A DNA stretch of 64,000 nucleotides, taken from positions 50,769 through 114,768 of the forward strand of contig PACT01000024.1 of the NCBI GenBank assembly GCA_002700285.1, read 5' to 3'. Positions 26,055-34,888 of the stretch are shown piece after piece (position 1 is the stretch's first letter; each line of letters starts with the position of its first letter). The notes under the pieces are model-generated. The model worked only from the letters and a program-made list of their open reading frames with translations. It did not search any database and was not told where the DNA came from. Origin of the DNA: Crocinitomicaceae bacterium (lineage in GTDB: Bacteria > Bacteroidota > Bacteroidia > Flavobacteriales_D > Sanyastnellaceae). A program made the translations under genes and the position numbers.

Positions 26055-27296
26055 GTGCACATCCCCGATTTAAGTAACCTCTGTGAAAGTGAATCTCACG
26101 TTGTTCTTCTTTTTGATCAATCTCCAAATCATTCATGTTTATTAGGTATTGGCGTAAAACGTGAACTTGTATTCAAAACCTCAGAGCCCGGAATCCTCGA
26201 TGCGCTAGAACAATTTTCAAAGGAGGGAAACGCATGGACATTTGGGTGGTTTGGGTATGATTTAAAAAACGACATAGAAAACCTGGAGACTCGCAATACA
26301 GACGCTTTAGGTCATCCTGTACTGGCCTGGTGGGAACCGGAAATCGTCATTCAGTTTTCTGATGCAGACGTCGAGGTTTTAAGTGGCGACATCAATGACC
26401 ACAGAACACAAGAAGCGCTTCAAGCCATCAAACAAAAGGGAGAGATGCAAGATGCTGCAGGGACTGGGGAAATGGTTTGGTCTTGGGATAAACGAAAATA
26501 CATACAGGCATTCGACGAAGTGAAACACCTTATACAAAATGGAGATGTGTATGAATTAAACCTATGCATGCCTCTCAAAGGCAAAGCTTCTTCAAATGCA
26601 AGCTGGCCCCTTTTCTGCCGTCTACAAAACCTCACGCAGGCGCCTTTTAGCGGATACTTACAGTGCAGATCTGCGCGTATTATGAGTGGCAGTCCAGAAC
26701 GGTTTTTAAAACGTGAAGGAGACCGTTTAATGTCTCAACCGATTAAAGGAACAGTTCGAAGAGGACGTTCGGCTGAAGAAGACAATGCGCTTATCGATGC
26801 ACTTCAAAGCAGCGATAAAGAACGCGCAGAAAACGTGATGATCGTCGACCTTGTCCGCAACGATCTTAGCCGTATCGCACAGAAAGCGACTGTTGAAGTT
26901 ACTGAACTTTGTGGCGTTCATTCTTTCCAAACTGTTCACCAAATGGTGTCTACAATAGAGTGCAAAATCTTAAAAAACAAAGGAGTTGCTGACATCTTAC
27001 GCGCGACATTCCCGATGGGATCTATGACAGGAGCACCGAAAATATCAGCCATGAAGCATATCGACCGACTCGAGACAGAAGGAAGAGGCGCCTATTCCGG
27101 TTCGATTGGCTATATCACTCCGACAGGTGATTTTGACTTCAACGTTCTAATCCGGTCACTCTTCCATAATTCGAAGACAGAGTCGCTCGTAGCAAATGTC
27201 GGGGGAGCGATTACCTCACTTAGCGACGCAAATGAAGAATACGAAGAATGCTTGCTCAAGGCTGACGCGATTGTCAAGGCAGTAAGCAATAAATGA
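26055..27296 (+). CDS. pabB: Aminodeoxychorismate synthase component I
   Basis: A 413-residue chorismate-utilising enzyme. The C-terminal domain carries GSPERFLKREGD, QPIKGTVRRGRS, AENVMIVDLVRNDLSRIA and FPMGSMTGAPKISAMK, which bind chorismate and Mg. The Lys in PIKGT is the nucleophile typical of PabB; anthranilate synthase TrpE normally has Ala there, so 4-amino-4-deoxychorismate (folate pathway) is the likely product. The N-terminal 150 residues are shorter than those of E. coli PabB. No glutamine amidotransferase (PabA) or lyase (PabC) gene is adjacent. The start is GTG at 26055, in the same frame as lpdA and the first possible start after the lpdA stop. A terminator-like hairpin overlaps its stop codon. 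Confidence 0.88.
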   Translation: MHIPDLSNLCESESHVVLLFDQSPNHSCLLGIGVKRELVFKTSEPGILDALEQFSKEGNAWTFGWFGYDLKNDIENLETRNTDALGHPVLAWWEPEIVIQFSDADVEVLSGDINDHRTQEALQAIKQKGEMQDAAGTGEMVWSWDKRKYIQAFDEVKHLIQNGDVYELNLCMPLKGKASSNASWPLFCRLQNLTQAPFSGYLQCRSARIMSGSPERFLKREGDRLMSQPIKGTVRRGRSAEEDNALIDALQSSDKERAENVMIVDLVRNDLSRIAQKATVEVTELCGVHSFQTVHQMVSTIECKILKNKGVADILRATFPMGSMTGAPKISAMKHIDRLETEGRGAYSGSIGYITPTGDFDFNVLIRSLFHNSKTESLVANVGGAITSLSDANEEYEECLLKADAIVKAVSNK

Positions 27297-27320
27297 GTCC
27301 TTCTAAATGGATTCATTTAT
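27289..27320 (+). terminator. Hairpin overlapping the pabB stop codon
   Basis: ATAAATGAGTCC (27289-27300) and GGATTCATTTAT (27309-27320) pair over 12 positions with one G-U, closing an eight-base loop. The pabB TGA lies in the left arm. CAATTTAA follows, which is only a weak T-run. It should stop or protect the lpdA-pabB message before tilS. Confidence 0.5.
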
Positions 27321-27374
27321 CAATTTAACAACAGCATACTCTTGTAAACCTTAACTTTACAGATAACATCACCC

Positions 27375-28766
27375 ATGAAAACGCGCCATCATCTTATTTC
27401 CCGATTTGAAAAGGATTTGACAAAATGTCTTGTTGCGGACGGGGAGCTCATTATCGCAGCATGTAGCGGTGGGGTGGATTCGATGTGCCTCGCCAATGCA
27501 TTGTTAAAAGCAGGTGCAAGATTTGAGGTCGCACACGTGAATTTTCAGTTGAGAGGTGCGGACAGTCAGGCGGACGCAAAAAATGTTCAGGATTGGTGTG
27601 ATGCAAATGATGTCGTTTACCACATGAAGGAATTGCCTGCTGAAGAAGAGGCGGCCCGCAAGGGAGATGGGATTCAGGATGCGGCAAGGCGCCTTAGATA
27701 TGCTTGGTTTGAGGAATTAAGGACAGAACGAGGTGCTGCTTGTGTTGCTGTTGCGCACCATTTAAAAGACCAAACCGAAACGCTACTGATTCAACTTCTT
27801 AGAGGTGTTTCCCCTTCTTCCTTAGGAGGAATGTCTCCCAGGAATGTGAATATTATTCGACCTTTTCTAAGCTGGAACCAAGAAGAAATTGAGGGATGGG
27901 TCGCACTAGATAATGTTCCCTTTAGAGAGGACAAATCAAATCAAAGCCCCAAGTATTTGAGGAATAGAATTCGCAACGAGGTATTGCCATTGTTAGAATC
28001 AATCCGTTCTGGCTCCGTCACTCACATCGCGGAATGGGCGGATAGATTAAGATTACAAGCAGTCGCAGTAGAAAGTTCAATCAGTGATGCCACACGCGAC
28101 ATTGTGAGATTTTCAGAAATAGAATACAATGGATACGATGGAGAAATCTGTCGCATTCATCTGAAGGCATTGTGGGATTCGTCGTGGGGAGAACAAGTAT
28201 TCGATCGCTTACTTGCTGAGAGACATTGGCCCTACGGGGCTAGAAAAGAAGCATTTACTTTAGGTCAAGCGTCTATAGGTGCCGAGATTACGTATGAATC
28301 TGACTCTCTGACTCGTGAGAGGGACTTCATCTTGTTGCGAAATATCCGCGTGAAGGATTCCACATCACACATGGATTTTGAATGCACAATCACTGAGGAA
28401 GAAGGAAGTTGCGAAAGTCTAGGTTGGCGGAGTGAAATAAATAACGACATTTCGGTTCCACCTCCCCAGCCAAACATTCTATGGATTGATTTGGACGCTT
28501 TAAAATACCCGCTTCTTTGGCGCTTATGGAGAGAAGGAGACAAAATAGAACCCAGCGGCATGGCTGGAACGGTCAATGTCAGTGACCTGCTGACACAGTG
28601 GAAAGTTCCGAATATTTCAAGAAAAAAGTCGCGGGTTTTGGCAGATGCAAGCGGTCAAATATTGTGGGTTTTTGTGGCAAGTGAGATTGGTGCTAAATCT
28701 AGAATATCACGACATGTCCAACTTACTGAAGGATCAAAAAAACTTATCTTAGAGGCCACACTTTAA
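27375..28766 (+). CDS. tilS: tRNA(Ile)-lysidine synthetase
   Basis: A 463-residue TilS that joins lysine to C34 of tRNA-Ile(CAU), changing its codon from AUG to AUA. The PP-loop IIAACSGGVDSMCLANAL is intact, followed by ARFEVAHVNFQLRG, the DAARRLRYAWFEE segment and VAVAHHLKDQTETLLIQLLRG, with the conserved HH/DxxET. The C-terminal domain with LLWRLWREGDKIEPSGMAG and VSDLLTQWKVP binds the tRNA acceptor stem. Length is typical. It is an essential single-copy gene, located 78 bases after pabB and separated from it by a hairpin, so probably with its own promoter (TAACTTTA at 27352 is a weak candidate). Confidence 0.94.
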   Translation: MKTRHHLISRFEKDLTKCLVADGELIIAACSGGVDSMCLANALLKAGARFEVAHVNFQLRGADSQADAKNVQDWCDANDVVYHMKELPAEEEAARKGDGIQDAARRLRYAWFEELRTERGAACVAVAHHLKDQTETLLIQLLRGVSPSSLGGMSPRNVNIIRPFLSWNQEEIEGWVALDNVPFREDKSNQSPKYLRNRIRNEVLPLLESIRSGSVTHIAEWADRLRLQAVAVESSISDATRDIVRFSEIEYNGYDGEICRIHLKALWDSSWGEQVFDRLLAERHWPYGARKEAFTLGQASIGAEITYESDSLTRERDFILLRNIRVKDSTSHMDFECTITEEEGSCESLGWRSEINNDISVPPPQPNILWIDLDALKYPLLWRLWREGDKIEPSGMAGTVNVSDLLTQWKVPNISRKKSRVLADASGQILWVFVASEIGAKSRISRHVQLTEGSKKLILEATL

Positions 28767-28863
28767 GCGTAAGTTGAATATTACAGGGAAATCCCTATAA
28801 ATCTTAATGAGGCGCGTAATTAAAAAGATACGTTTATCTTTATCCTTCATAAAAAATGAGATT

Positions 28864-30780
28864 ATGAACCGCATTCTTACAGCCTTACTTGCCATTTTTT
28901 GCATGACAAACATGAGTATTTCAGCTCAAATCGAGGACCCTATTTCTTGGGAGATCAACCTCTATGAAACAGCTGTAGAAGGACAAATCGAAGTTATTTA
29001 TAACGCTTCGCTCGACCCTTGCTGGCATATCTATTCGCAGTTTTTAGACAGCGATGACGGACCTGTTGCAACCGCCTTTTATAACGAAGGCAACGAAATA
29101 ATCGAAGGCGTTACAGAGTGCGAGCCCTACATGGCATACGATCCAAACTTCATGATGGATCTGAAATATTTTAAAGAGGAGGTTTATTGGAGTTCTCTTA
29201 TAAACATGTCTGACATAGCGTCTACAGACACCTTAAAAGGATCTCTTTTATATATGGTTTGTGATGCGACCAAGTGCCTCCCTCCCACCGATGTTTACTA
29301 TGCACTCCCGCTTTCAGAAGTAAATTCAGCTACGTCTAGACCTGACCTATGCCCTCCCTCCAAACACCTTTGTGATGAAGACAATCACGGGGAAGAAGAT
29401 ACTCAAGGAGAAGAAGAGGAAGGAGGACTGATTTGGATTTTCTTGATGGGGTTCGGGTTGGGATTCGCAGCTCTTTTTACACCGTGCGTATTCCCTTTAA
29501 TTCCGATGACGGTAAGCTTCTTTACGAAGACAAGCAAAACCAAAGCTGCAGGTATAAAAAATGCATTGATTTATGGCTTCTTCATCATATTCATATATAC
29601 CGCACTTGGACTTCTACTTACAGCAACTTTCGGCGTTGACATCATGAATGTGATTTCCACCGATCCATATTTTAATGTTGGATTGTTCTTGCTTCTTCTC
29701 GTTTTTGGAATCAGCTTCTTGGGGTATTTCGAAATTCAGCTGCCTCAAAGTTGGGCGAACAAAGCAGATGCTGCTTCAGACAGAGGAGGAATAATAGGTA
29801 TTTTCTTTATGGCAGCTACATTGGCAATCGTTTCGTTTTCTTGCACAGGCCCACTTATTGGAGGCGCACTAGCAGGAGCTGCTACAGGTTCATTCGAAGC
29901 GCCTACTGCAGTGATGCTCGGATTTTCTATCGCTTTGGCTCTCCCATTTATGTTTTTTAGTGCCTTCCCAGGATACCTTAACTCTCTTCCCACATCAGGC
30001 GGATGGTTGAATACTGTTAAAGTTGTTTTAGGATTGATTGAAATCGGCTTTGCCTTTAAGTTTTTAAGTAATGCTGATCTGGTTCTTCAACTTGGGCTAC
30101 TGCCAAGGGAGATTTTTATCGGCATATGGATTGTTGTTGCTTTGACTCTCGCGGCTTATCTATTCGGTTTGATTCATTTTCCGCACGACAGCAAAGGCGC
30201 AAAAATCAGTTGGAAACGTAAGATTGTAGGTGCCGTATTCCTTCTATTTGGCGGGTATCTTACACCTGGCTTATGGGGTGGGTCTGTAGATGCTATTTCA
30301 GGGTTTCCGCCTCCTACCTTCTACAGTATTTGGCAGCACGAAGACGAACATGTCGAGGCGCATTATCGTGATTATGATGAAGCGATGGCAGTAGCCATAG
30401 CCCAAAACAAACCTTTACTTCTTGATTTCACTGGGTGGGCTTGTGTCAACTGTAGAAAAATGGAAGAGCAGGTTTGGACTGACAACAGGGTCTCTAAAAT
30501 TTTAAATAATGACGTCATCCTTGTCTCTTTATACGTTGACGACAGAACCAAGCTCCCAGAAGAAGAATGGACTTTGGAAGAATACGGTGGAAAGGAATTT
30601 TACATCAGAACGATTGGAAAAAAATGGTCTTATTTACAGGCGTCTCAATTCGATAGAAATGCACAACCATTCTATGTGCTCTTAGACCACAATGGAACGC
30701 AAATAGGCGGTTCTGCTGGATATGACCCCAATCCTGATGCGTTTCTAGAATATATAAACGATGCACTGGCAAAGTTTTAG
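28864..30780 (+). CDS. dsbD: DsbD-type thiol:disulfide interchange protein
   Basis: A 638-residue inner-membrane reductase that carries electrons from cytosolic thioredoxin to periplasmic thiols. Domains in order: signal peptide (residues 1-22, MNRILTALLAIFCMTNMSIS), a periplasmic DsbD-alpha domain with CDATKCLPP, an acidic stretch (HGEEDTQGEEEEGG), eight membrane segments with the redox Cys in LFTPCVFPLIPMTVSFF and VSFSCTGPLIGGAL, and a C-terminal thioredoxin domain with DFTGWACVNCRKMEEQVW (C-x-x-C). All six active Cys are present. The inner ATG at 28864 is preferred because it gives a clean signal peptide. It stands alone, between tilS and gmhA. Confidence 0.93.
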   Translation: MNRILTALLAIFCMTNMSISAQIEDPISWEINLYETAVEGQIEVIYNASLDPCWHIYSQFLDSDDGPVATAFYNEGNEIIEGVTECEPYMAYDPNFMMDLKYFKEEVYWSSLINMSDIASTDTLKGSLLYMVCDATKCLPPTDVYYALPLSEVNSATSRPDLCPPSKHLCDEDNHGEEDTQGEEEEGGLIWIFLMGFGLGFAALFTPCVFPLIPMTVSFFTKTSKTKAAGIKNALIYGFFIIFIYTALGLLLTATFGVDIMNVISTDPYFNVGLFLLLLVFGISFLGYFEIQLPQSWANKADAASDRGGIIGIFFMAATLAIVSFSCTGPLIGGALAGAATGSFEAPTAVMLGFSIALALPFMFFSAFPGYLNSLPTSGGWLNTVKVVLGLIEIGFAFKFLSNADLVLQLGLLPREIFIGIWIVVALTLAAYLFGLIHFPHDSKGAKISWKRKIVGAVFLLFGGYLTPGLWGGSVDAISGFPPPTFYSIWQHEDEHVEAHYRDYDEAMAVAIAQNKPLLLDFTGWACVNCRKMEEQVWTDNRVSKILNNDVILVSLYVDDRTKLPEEEWTLEEYGGKEFYIRTIGKKWSYLQASQFDRNAQPFYVLLDHNGTQIGGSAGYDPNPDAFLEYINDALAKF

Positions 30781-30875
30781 AGCACAGTCGTGAAATTTAA
30801 ATAAAATACGCGTCTTTGTTGTTGCAATTTCGCAACATGTTGAACGTATCCCTTTTACCCCATACCTTAGATGTT

Positions 30876-31451
30876 ATGTCAGTAGCTCGCACACATTTTC
30901 GAGAATCACTATCTCTTCTGTCTAGTTTGATTGAGGATGAAACATTTATCGCGTCCATAGATTCCGCTTCTGATGCCATAAGTGCTTGTCTCCGCTCAGG
31001 GGGCAAGATTCTTTGTTGCGGAAACGGTGGATCCATGAGTGATGCCATGCATTTTGCGGAAGAACTCTCTGGAAGATTTCGAGAAGACAGACCCGCATAT
31101 GCCGCCATCGCAATAAGCAGTCCAGCGCACATCACTTGTGTTGCAAATGATTATGGATATGAGAAGGTGTTTTCGAGAGCTGTTGAAGCCCTAGGGCGGC
31201 CTGGAGACATTTTACTGGCCATCACGACAAGCGGAAACAGTCCGAACATTATCGAAGCAGCTCGCTCAGCCAAATCTGCAGGTATGAATGTTGTCGCTCT
31301 CACTGGAAAAGACGGAGGGAAAGTTGCCGACGAATCATTAGCCACTCACGAAATACGTGTTCCTTGGGACGGCTATTCTGATCGGATACAAGAAGTGCAC
31401 ATTAAGTGTATTCACACCATGATTGACGCCGTAGAGAAGTCGCTCGCGTAA
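30876..31451 (+). CDS. gmhA: D-sedoheptulose-7-phosphate isomerase
   Basis: A 191-residue SIS-domain isomerase that makes D-glycero-manno-heptose-7-phosphate for the LPS inner core. It matches E. coli GmhA over its length: GGKILCCGNGGSMSDAMHFAEELSGRF, ITTSGNSPNIIEAA, VALTGKDGGKVAD and SDRIQEVHIKCIH. The family's 191-192 residues are reached only with the ATG at 30876, not the ATG 20 codons upstream; TACCTTAG ends five bases before it and may be the -7 box. The other heptose genes are not in the window. comM follows, 14 bases after its stop. Confidence 0.93.
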   Translation: MSVARTHFRESLSLLSSLIEDETFIASIDSASDAISACLRSGGKILCCGNGGSMSDAMHFAEELSGRFREDRPAYAAIAISSPAHITCVANDYGYEKVFSRAVEALGRPGDILLAITTSGNSPNIIEAARSAKSAGMNVVALTGKDGGKVADESLATHEIRVPWDGYSDRIQEVHIKCIHTMIDAVEKSLA

Positions 31452-31465
31452 CAACGCCCACAAAC

Positions 31466-33007
31466 ATGATCGTATCTACTTTTGGTTTTGCCGGCTCACC
31501 CGGCTCTCCTTCCTTTGTGCGCGTAGAATTAAGAATTGAGAGAGGGATTCTATTTCGCATTTCAGGATTCAGTGCGCAAGCAGCCAAGGCATCTTTTGCA
31601 AGAATTCGTTCAGCGTTGATGTCATGTGGACATCGCTGGCCGGGAAAAGCAATTACGGTAAACATCGCACCTGCTGAAGTGTCTCGAACATCAACAGCAT
31701 ACGATTTGCCTATTGCGCTTGCAATATTGGCTTCTCAAGGGGCAATCCCTACATCTGGGCTTCGTTATCTTTCTTCTGCTGGAGAGTTGGGATTAGATGG
31801 GTCTATTCGCCCTTGGCAAAACACCCTATTCGAAAATGCCCTCTACATACCCTCCCAACTTTCAGTTCAAGATCACATCTCTCATCTTATTTCTCCGCCA
31901 CTCTCACAACACCAAACATCAAACTATACACATACAACGTTTTCACACCTCAATGAATTGATTGCGTATTTTAATTCAACGCCGCATTCTCCTAAAATTA
32001 AAAAGCGATCATCCACACAAAAAAACCTCGTAACCCACACACCATATTCAACTGAAAAAATAACATTTGAACATCTTCAAGGCGAGGAAACTGCAAAACG
32101 TCGCGCCATCATCTCTGCAGCTGGTGCGCACGACTTAATCATGCTTGGGCCTCCAGGGTCAGGAAAAACAATACTGGCAAAATGTATACACTCACTCCTA
32201 CCAGACTTAACACCTTCGGAAAGAAATGAATGTGGCTCGATTCATGCTGCTGCTGGGAAGGCTTTTCATAAACACGACTTACGACCTCCTTGGCAATCTC
32301 CACATTCATCTACAAACTTAAATGGACTAATTGGTGCATGGAGCACTCAGAAACCCAGAGGTATTGTCCCTGGATCTTGGAGCTTAGCTCACAATGGCGT
32401 GCTCTTTTTAGATGAATTCGCAGAGTTCACAAGAGGGACTCTAGAAGCTTGCAGGATGCCTTTGGAAACGCACTCCATTTCATTGGCAAGGGCTTCAGGC
32501 ACAACTGAACTCCCCGCTTCCGCTCTACTTATTGCAGCACTCAATCCATGTCCATGTGGAAGGGGTTTAGGCCGGAAAAACACATGTGCATGTCAAGATG
32601 CTGAAGTAAAACGCTATCTGAATAAAATTTCTGGCCCCTTGGCCGATCGCATTGCAATTCACATTGAAGTCGGCCATGAAGTTGGTGATTCAAATTCATC
32701 TTGTGCGAAATCAAATCAGAATATGACTTGGTCTTCTGCCCGCGCCAAGGTGGCGCGGGTTCGTAAATGGGATCGAGAACACCTCGGACAAGACCGCATC
32801 AAGCATGGACCACAGATGACGCAAGAGGCCAAATCCCTCTTTAAAGCATGCAGATCAAATCTTAAGCTTTCGCATAGGGGATTAAATCATGTCCGTAACG
32901 TTGCGCTAACTGCAGCATTGGTTGACAACAGTCCGCGAATAGACGTTGTCCACATCGCAGAAGCTGGAGCGGGCAGATTGTTCGATAGACCGACTTGGCT
33001 TCGTTAA
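31466..33007 (+). CDS. comM: YifB/ComM family Mg-chelatase-like AAA+ ATPase
   Basis: A 513-residue protein with an N-terminal Lon-protease-like ChlI domain (residues about 15-150, with VNIAPAEVSRTSTAYDLPIALAIL), a central AAA+ Mg-chelatase domain with Walker A MLGPPGSGKTILAKC and Walker B GVLFLDEFAEF, and a C-terminal Mg_chelatase_C domain (SHRGLNHVRNVALTAALVD). The Cys cluster in ALNPCPCGRG and NTCACQDAEVKRY is typical of the family. ComM is a hexameric helicase that drives branch migration during natural transformation. The segment after the ChlI domain (about residues 130-195) is poorly conserved and rich in Ser, Thr and His. It is probably cotranscribed with gmhA. Confidence 0.92.
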   Translation: MIVSTFGFAGSPGSPSFVRVELRIERGILFRISGFSAQAAKASFARIRSALMSCGHRWPGKAITVNIAPAEVSRTSTAYDLPIALAILASQGAIPTSGLRYLSSAGELGLDGSIRPWQNTLFENALYIPSQLSVQDHISHLISPPLSQHQTSNYTHTTFSHLNELIAYFNSTPHSPKIKKRSSTQKNLVTHTPYSTEKITFEHLQGEETAKRRAIISAAGAHDLIMLGPPGSGKTILAKCIHSLLPDLTPSERNECGSIHAAAGKAFHKHDLRPPWQSPHSSTNLNGLIGAWSTQKPRGIVPGSWSLAHNGVLFLDEFAEFTRGTLEACRMPLETHSISLARASGTTELPASALLIAALNPCPCGRGLGRKNTCACQDAEVKRYLNKISGPLADRIAIHIEVGHEVGDSNSSCAKSNQNMTWSSARAKVARVRKWDREHLGQDRIKHGPQMTQEAKSLFKACRSNLKLSHRGLNHVRNVALTAALVDNSPRIDVVHIAEAGAGRLFDRPTWLR

Positions 33008-33012
33008 ATTTG
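33005..33012 (+). promoter_or_regulatory. Possible -7 element of the carbonic anhydrase gene
   Basis: TAAATTTG is an exact TAnnTTTG match that includes the comM stop codon. It ends four bases before the ATG at 33017. TTG at 32978 is 24 bases upstream, just beyond the usual range. It may be chance, since the gene could be read from comM. Confidence 0.3.
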
Positions 33013-33016
33013 CATG

Positions 33017-33556
33017 ATGAACAAACCACACCCCCTCATTCTTCCTGCTAGAGGAAAATCTCCTTCAATAGACGATTCAGTTTGGCTTGCACCTAATTGC
33101 ACGATTGTAGGAGAAGTAAAACTCGGCGCCGAAAGTACAGTCTGGTTTGGCGCTGTAGTCAGAGGAGATGTCGCATCTATTACCGTCGGAACGCGTGTAA
33201 ATATCCAAGATGGCGCAATCATACATGGCACCTATGGAAAATCACAAACACTGCTTGAGGATAGAGTCAGTATAGGTCATAACGCCGTTGTTCATGGAGC
33301 TAGAGTTTGTAAAGGCGCACTTATAGGGATGGGTGCCGTTGTGATGGATAACGTCGTGGTAGGTGAGGGTGCTGTTGTCGCCGCGGGTGCAGTGGTGCTT
33401 ACAGGAACTGAAATTCCACCCCACACATTGTTTGCGGGAGTCCCTGCGAAGAATAGAGGCCCAGTAAAATCTGAACTTATAGAACATTTAAGTGCTACAG
33501 CAGATCGGTATGTCGAATATGCAGGATGGTTTAGAGGTGGAAGACAACTATTATAA
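33017..33556 (+). CDS. Gamma-carbonic anhydrase family protein
   Basis: A 179-residue left-handed beta-helix protein built of hexapeptide repeats (VWLAPNCTIVGEVKLGAES, VRGDVASITVGTRVNIQD). The three zinc His are present in GAIIHGTY and SIGHNAVVHGA, and the Arg/Asp pair of the trimer interface in VRGD. The family (YrdA/PaaY-like) includes active carbonic anhydrases and transferases. Length is typical. Two ATGs are adjacent (33014 and 33017); I favour the second because a TAnnTTTG box ends four bases before it. The stop overlaps murI on the opposite strand by six bases. Confidence 0.9.
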   Translation: MNKPHPLILPARGKSPSIDDSVWLAPNCTIVGEVKLGAESTVWFGAVVRGDVASITVGTRVNIQDGAIIHGTYGKSQTLLEDRVSIGHNAVVHGARVCKGALIGMGAVVMDNVVVGEGAVVAAGAVVLTGTEIPPHTLFAGVPAKNRGPVKSELIEHLSATADRYVEYAGWFRGGRQLL

Positions 33557-34360
33557 CACAACCTCCTCCAAAATCAAGTCATCGCCAAAGAAATGACGGG
33601 CACTAAACTTGAAGTTCTTAGTAAGATCTGAAACTTGAAAATGATGTTGCTTCATCTGACGTGATGCATGCAATTTCTCGTCCATTTCAGCTAATACAGA
33701 TTTCAGTGCTTCAGCCACAATGGATGGTGAGTCAATGACTGAGACTCGAGAGGGAAGGAAGTTTTTTACTTCACTTTTAATGAGAGGATAGTGGGTACAT
33801 CCCAAGATTAGCGAATCGATATTGTGAAAGGTCTCATCTGAAAAATAGGCATCCAATACCGCTTGAGATATACTGTCGTTAAAAAACCCTTCTTCTATCG
33901 CTGAAGCGAGAAGGGGAGTTGCTTTGGATATTAATTCAACACTGGAACTGAGCTCTTTAAAGCAAAGGTGGTAAAGTCCTGACGCAATTGTCGCTCGAGT
34001 GCCTATCAGTCCTACCTGGCAGGCTTGAGCGCAATTTTGAGTTACGTATTTCACAACAGGAGTCACCATGTCAATCACAGGAATGTTTGGACCTACTTCT
34101 GAAATAATCGCCTGAAGCGCATTACTTGAAGCAGAGTTACATGCAACAACAATTGCTTTGCAACCACTTTTGACCAAATGTCTTGCTATTCTGGTTGAAT
34201 ATCTCTGAATTAACTCTGGTGATTTCTCACCATATGGAAGATGAGCCGTATCTCCGAAATAGAGGATGGACTCCTCTGGGAGAAGGTCATGAATTGCACG
34301 GGCAACGGTAAGACCACCTATACCAGAATCAAATACACCTATGGGACGCAAACTGCTCAC
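33551..34360 (-). CDS. murI: Glutamate racemase
   Basis: A 269-residue cofactor-independent racemase that supplies D-glutamate for peptidoglycan. The two catalytic Cys are in IVVACNSASSNAL and LILGCTHYPLIKSE. The N-terminal IGVFDSGIGGLTVARAI and ILYFGDTAHLPYGEKS are diagnostic. The start is GTG at 34360, six bases after the OmpH-like gene stop, so it ends the envelope operon. The protein is cytosolic. Confidence 0.95.
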   Translation of the reverse strand: MSSLRPIGVFDSGIGGLTVARAIHDLLPEESILYFGDTAHLPYGEKSPELIQRYSTRIARHLVKSGCKAIVVACNSASSNALQAIISEVGPNIPVIDMVTPVVKYVTQNCAQACQVGLIGTRATIASGLYHLCFKELSSSVELISKATPLLASAIEEGFFNDSISQAVLDAYFSDETFHNIDSLILGCTHYPLIKSEVKNFLPSRVSVIDSPSIVAEALKSVLAEMDEKLHASRQMKQHHFQVSDLTKNFKFSARHFFGDDLILEEVVL

Positions 34361-34366
34361 GCAGTT

Positions 34367-34861
34367 TTACATTCCGAGCTTGGTGCGAACAAGGTCTGTC
34401 ACATCTTCACCCCCGTTGTAAAGGGTCGCACCCATACTCGAGTCAAAAATGTACGTGAATCCATGCTCTGAACCGACAGTTTCAATTGCATCACGAACAC
34501 GTTTTATCATCGGTGAGAGAAGTGATTCCTCCAGGGCTGAAAGCTCAGCTTGAACCGTCGTTCCAAACTCTTGAAGACCTTGGTCTAAACTTTGAATCTC
34601 ACGTTCTTTTGACTCACGTATAGCGGCAGGCCAAGTCTCAGCTTTTGCTTGATATTCAGCGTATTTTGTTTGAAGATCTTCCTGCATTCGTGTCATTTCT
34701 TTCTCAAACTCCATTGCTGAAGTCTCAATTGAAGTTTGCGCTGCGGCACGCTCCGGAAGGTTCAGTAATAAATTTTGCGCGTCAATGTGACCAAACTTTT
34801 GAGCCAAAGCTCCAAATGACATTAGGCCTATTAAGCCGAAAAGTAGTAAGAATTGTTTCAT
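34367..34861 (-). CDS. OmpH/Skp family periplasmic chaperone (second copy)
   Basis: A 164-residue Skp-like protein: signal peptide (FLLLFGLIGLMSFGALAQ), then FGHIDAQNLLLNLPERAA, which is the OmpH start, and a long helical arm rich in Glu, Gln and Lys (EFEKEMTRMQEDLQTKYAE). It ends with the hydrophobic IFDSSMGATLYNGGEDVTDLV. Skp trimers hold unfolded outer-membrane proteins on their way to BamA. It follows another ompH by 27 bases and precedes murI, in the operon with bamA. The two paralogues differ mainly at the C-terminus. Confidence 0.9.
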   Translation of the reverse strand: MKQFLLLFGLIGLMSFGALAQKFGHIDAQNLLLNLPERAAAQTSIETSAMEFEKEMTRMQEDLQTKYAEYQAKAETWPAAIRESKEREIQSLDQGLQEFGTTVQAELSALEESLLSPMIKRVRDAIETVGSEHGFTYIFDSSMGATLYNGGEDVTDLVRTKLGM

Positions 34862-34888
34862 AAAATTATTTGATTGCTTATTTAGAAA

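Noticed and set aside
28782..28799. Small hairpin AGGG-AAAT-CCCT after tilS
   Set aside because: Only four strong pairs and no T-run; too weak to call a terminator.
30821..30836. Perfect five-pair inverted repeat GTTGC-AATTTC-GCAAC between dsbD and gmhA
   Set aside because: Short stem with a six-base loop and no T-run; such repeats are expected by chance.
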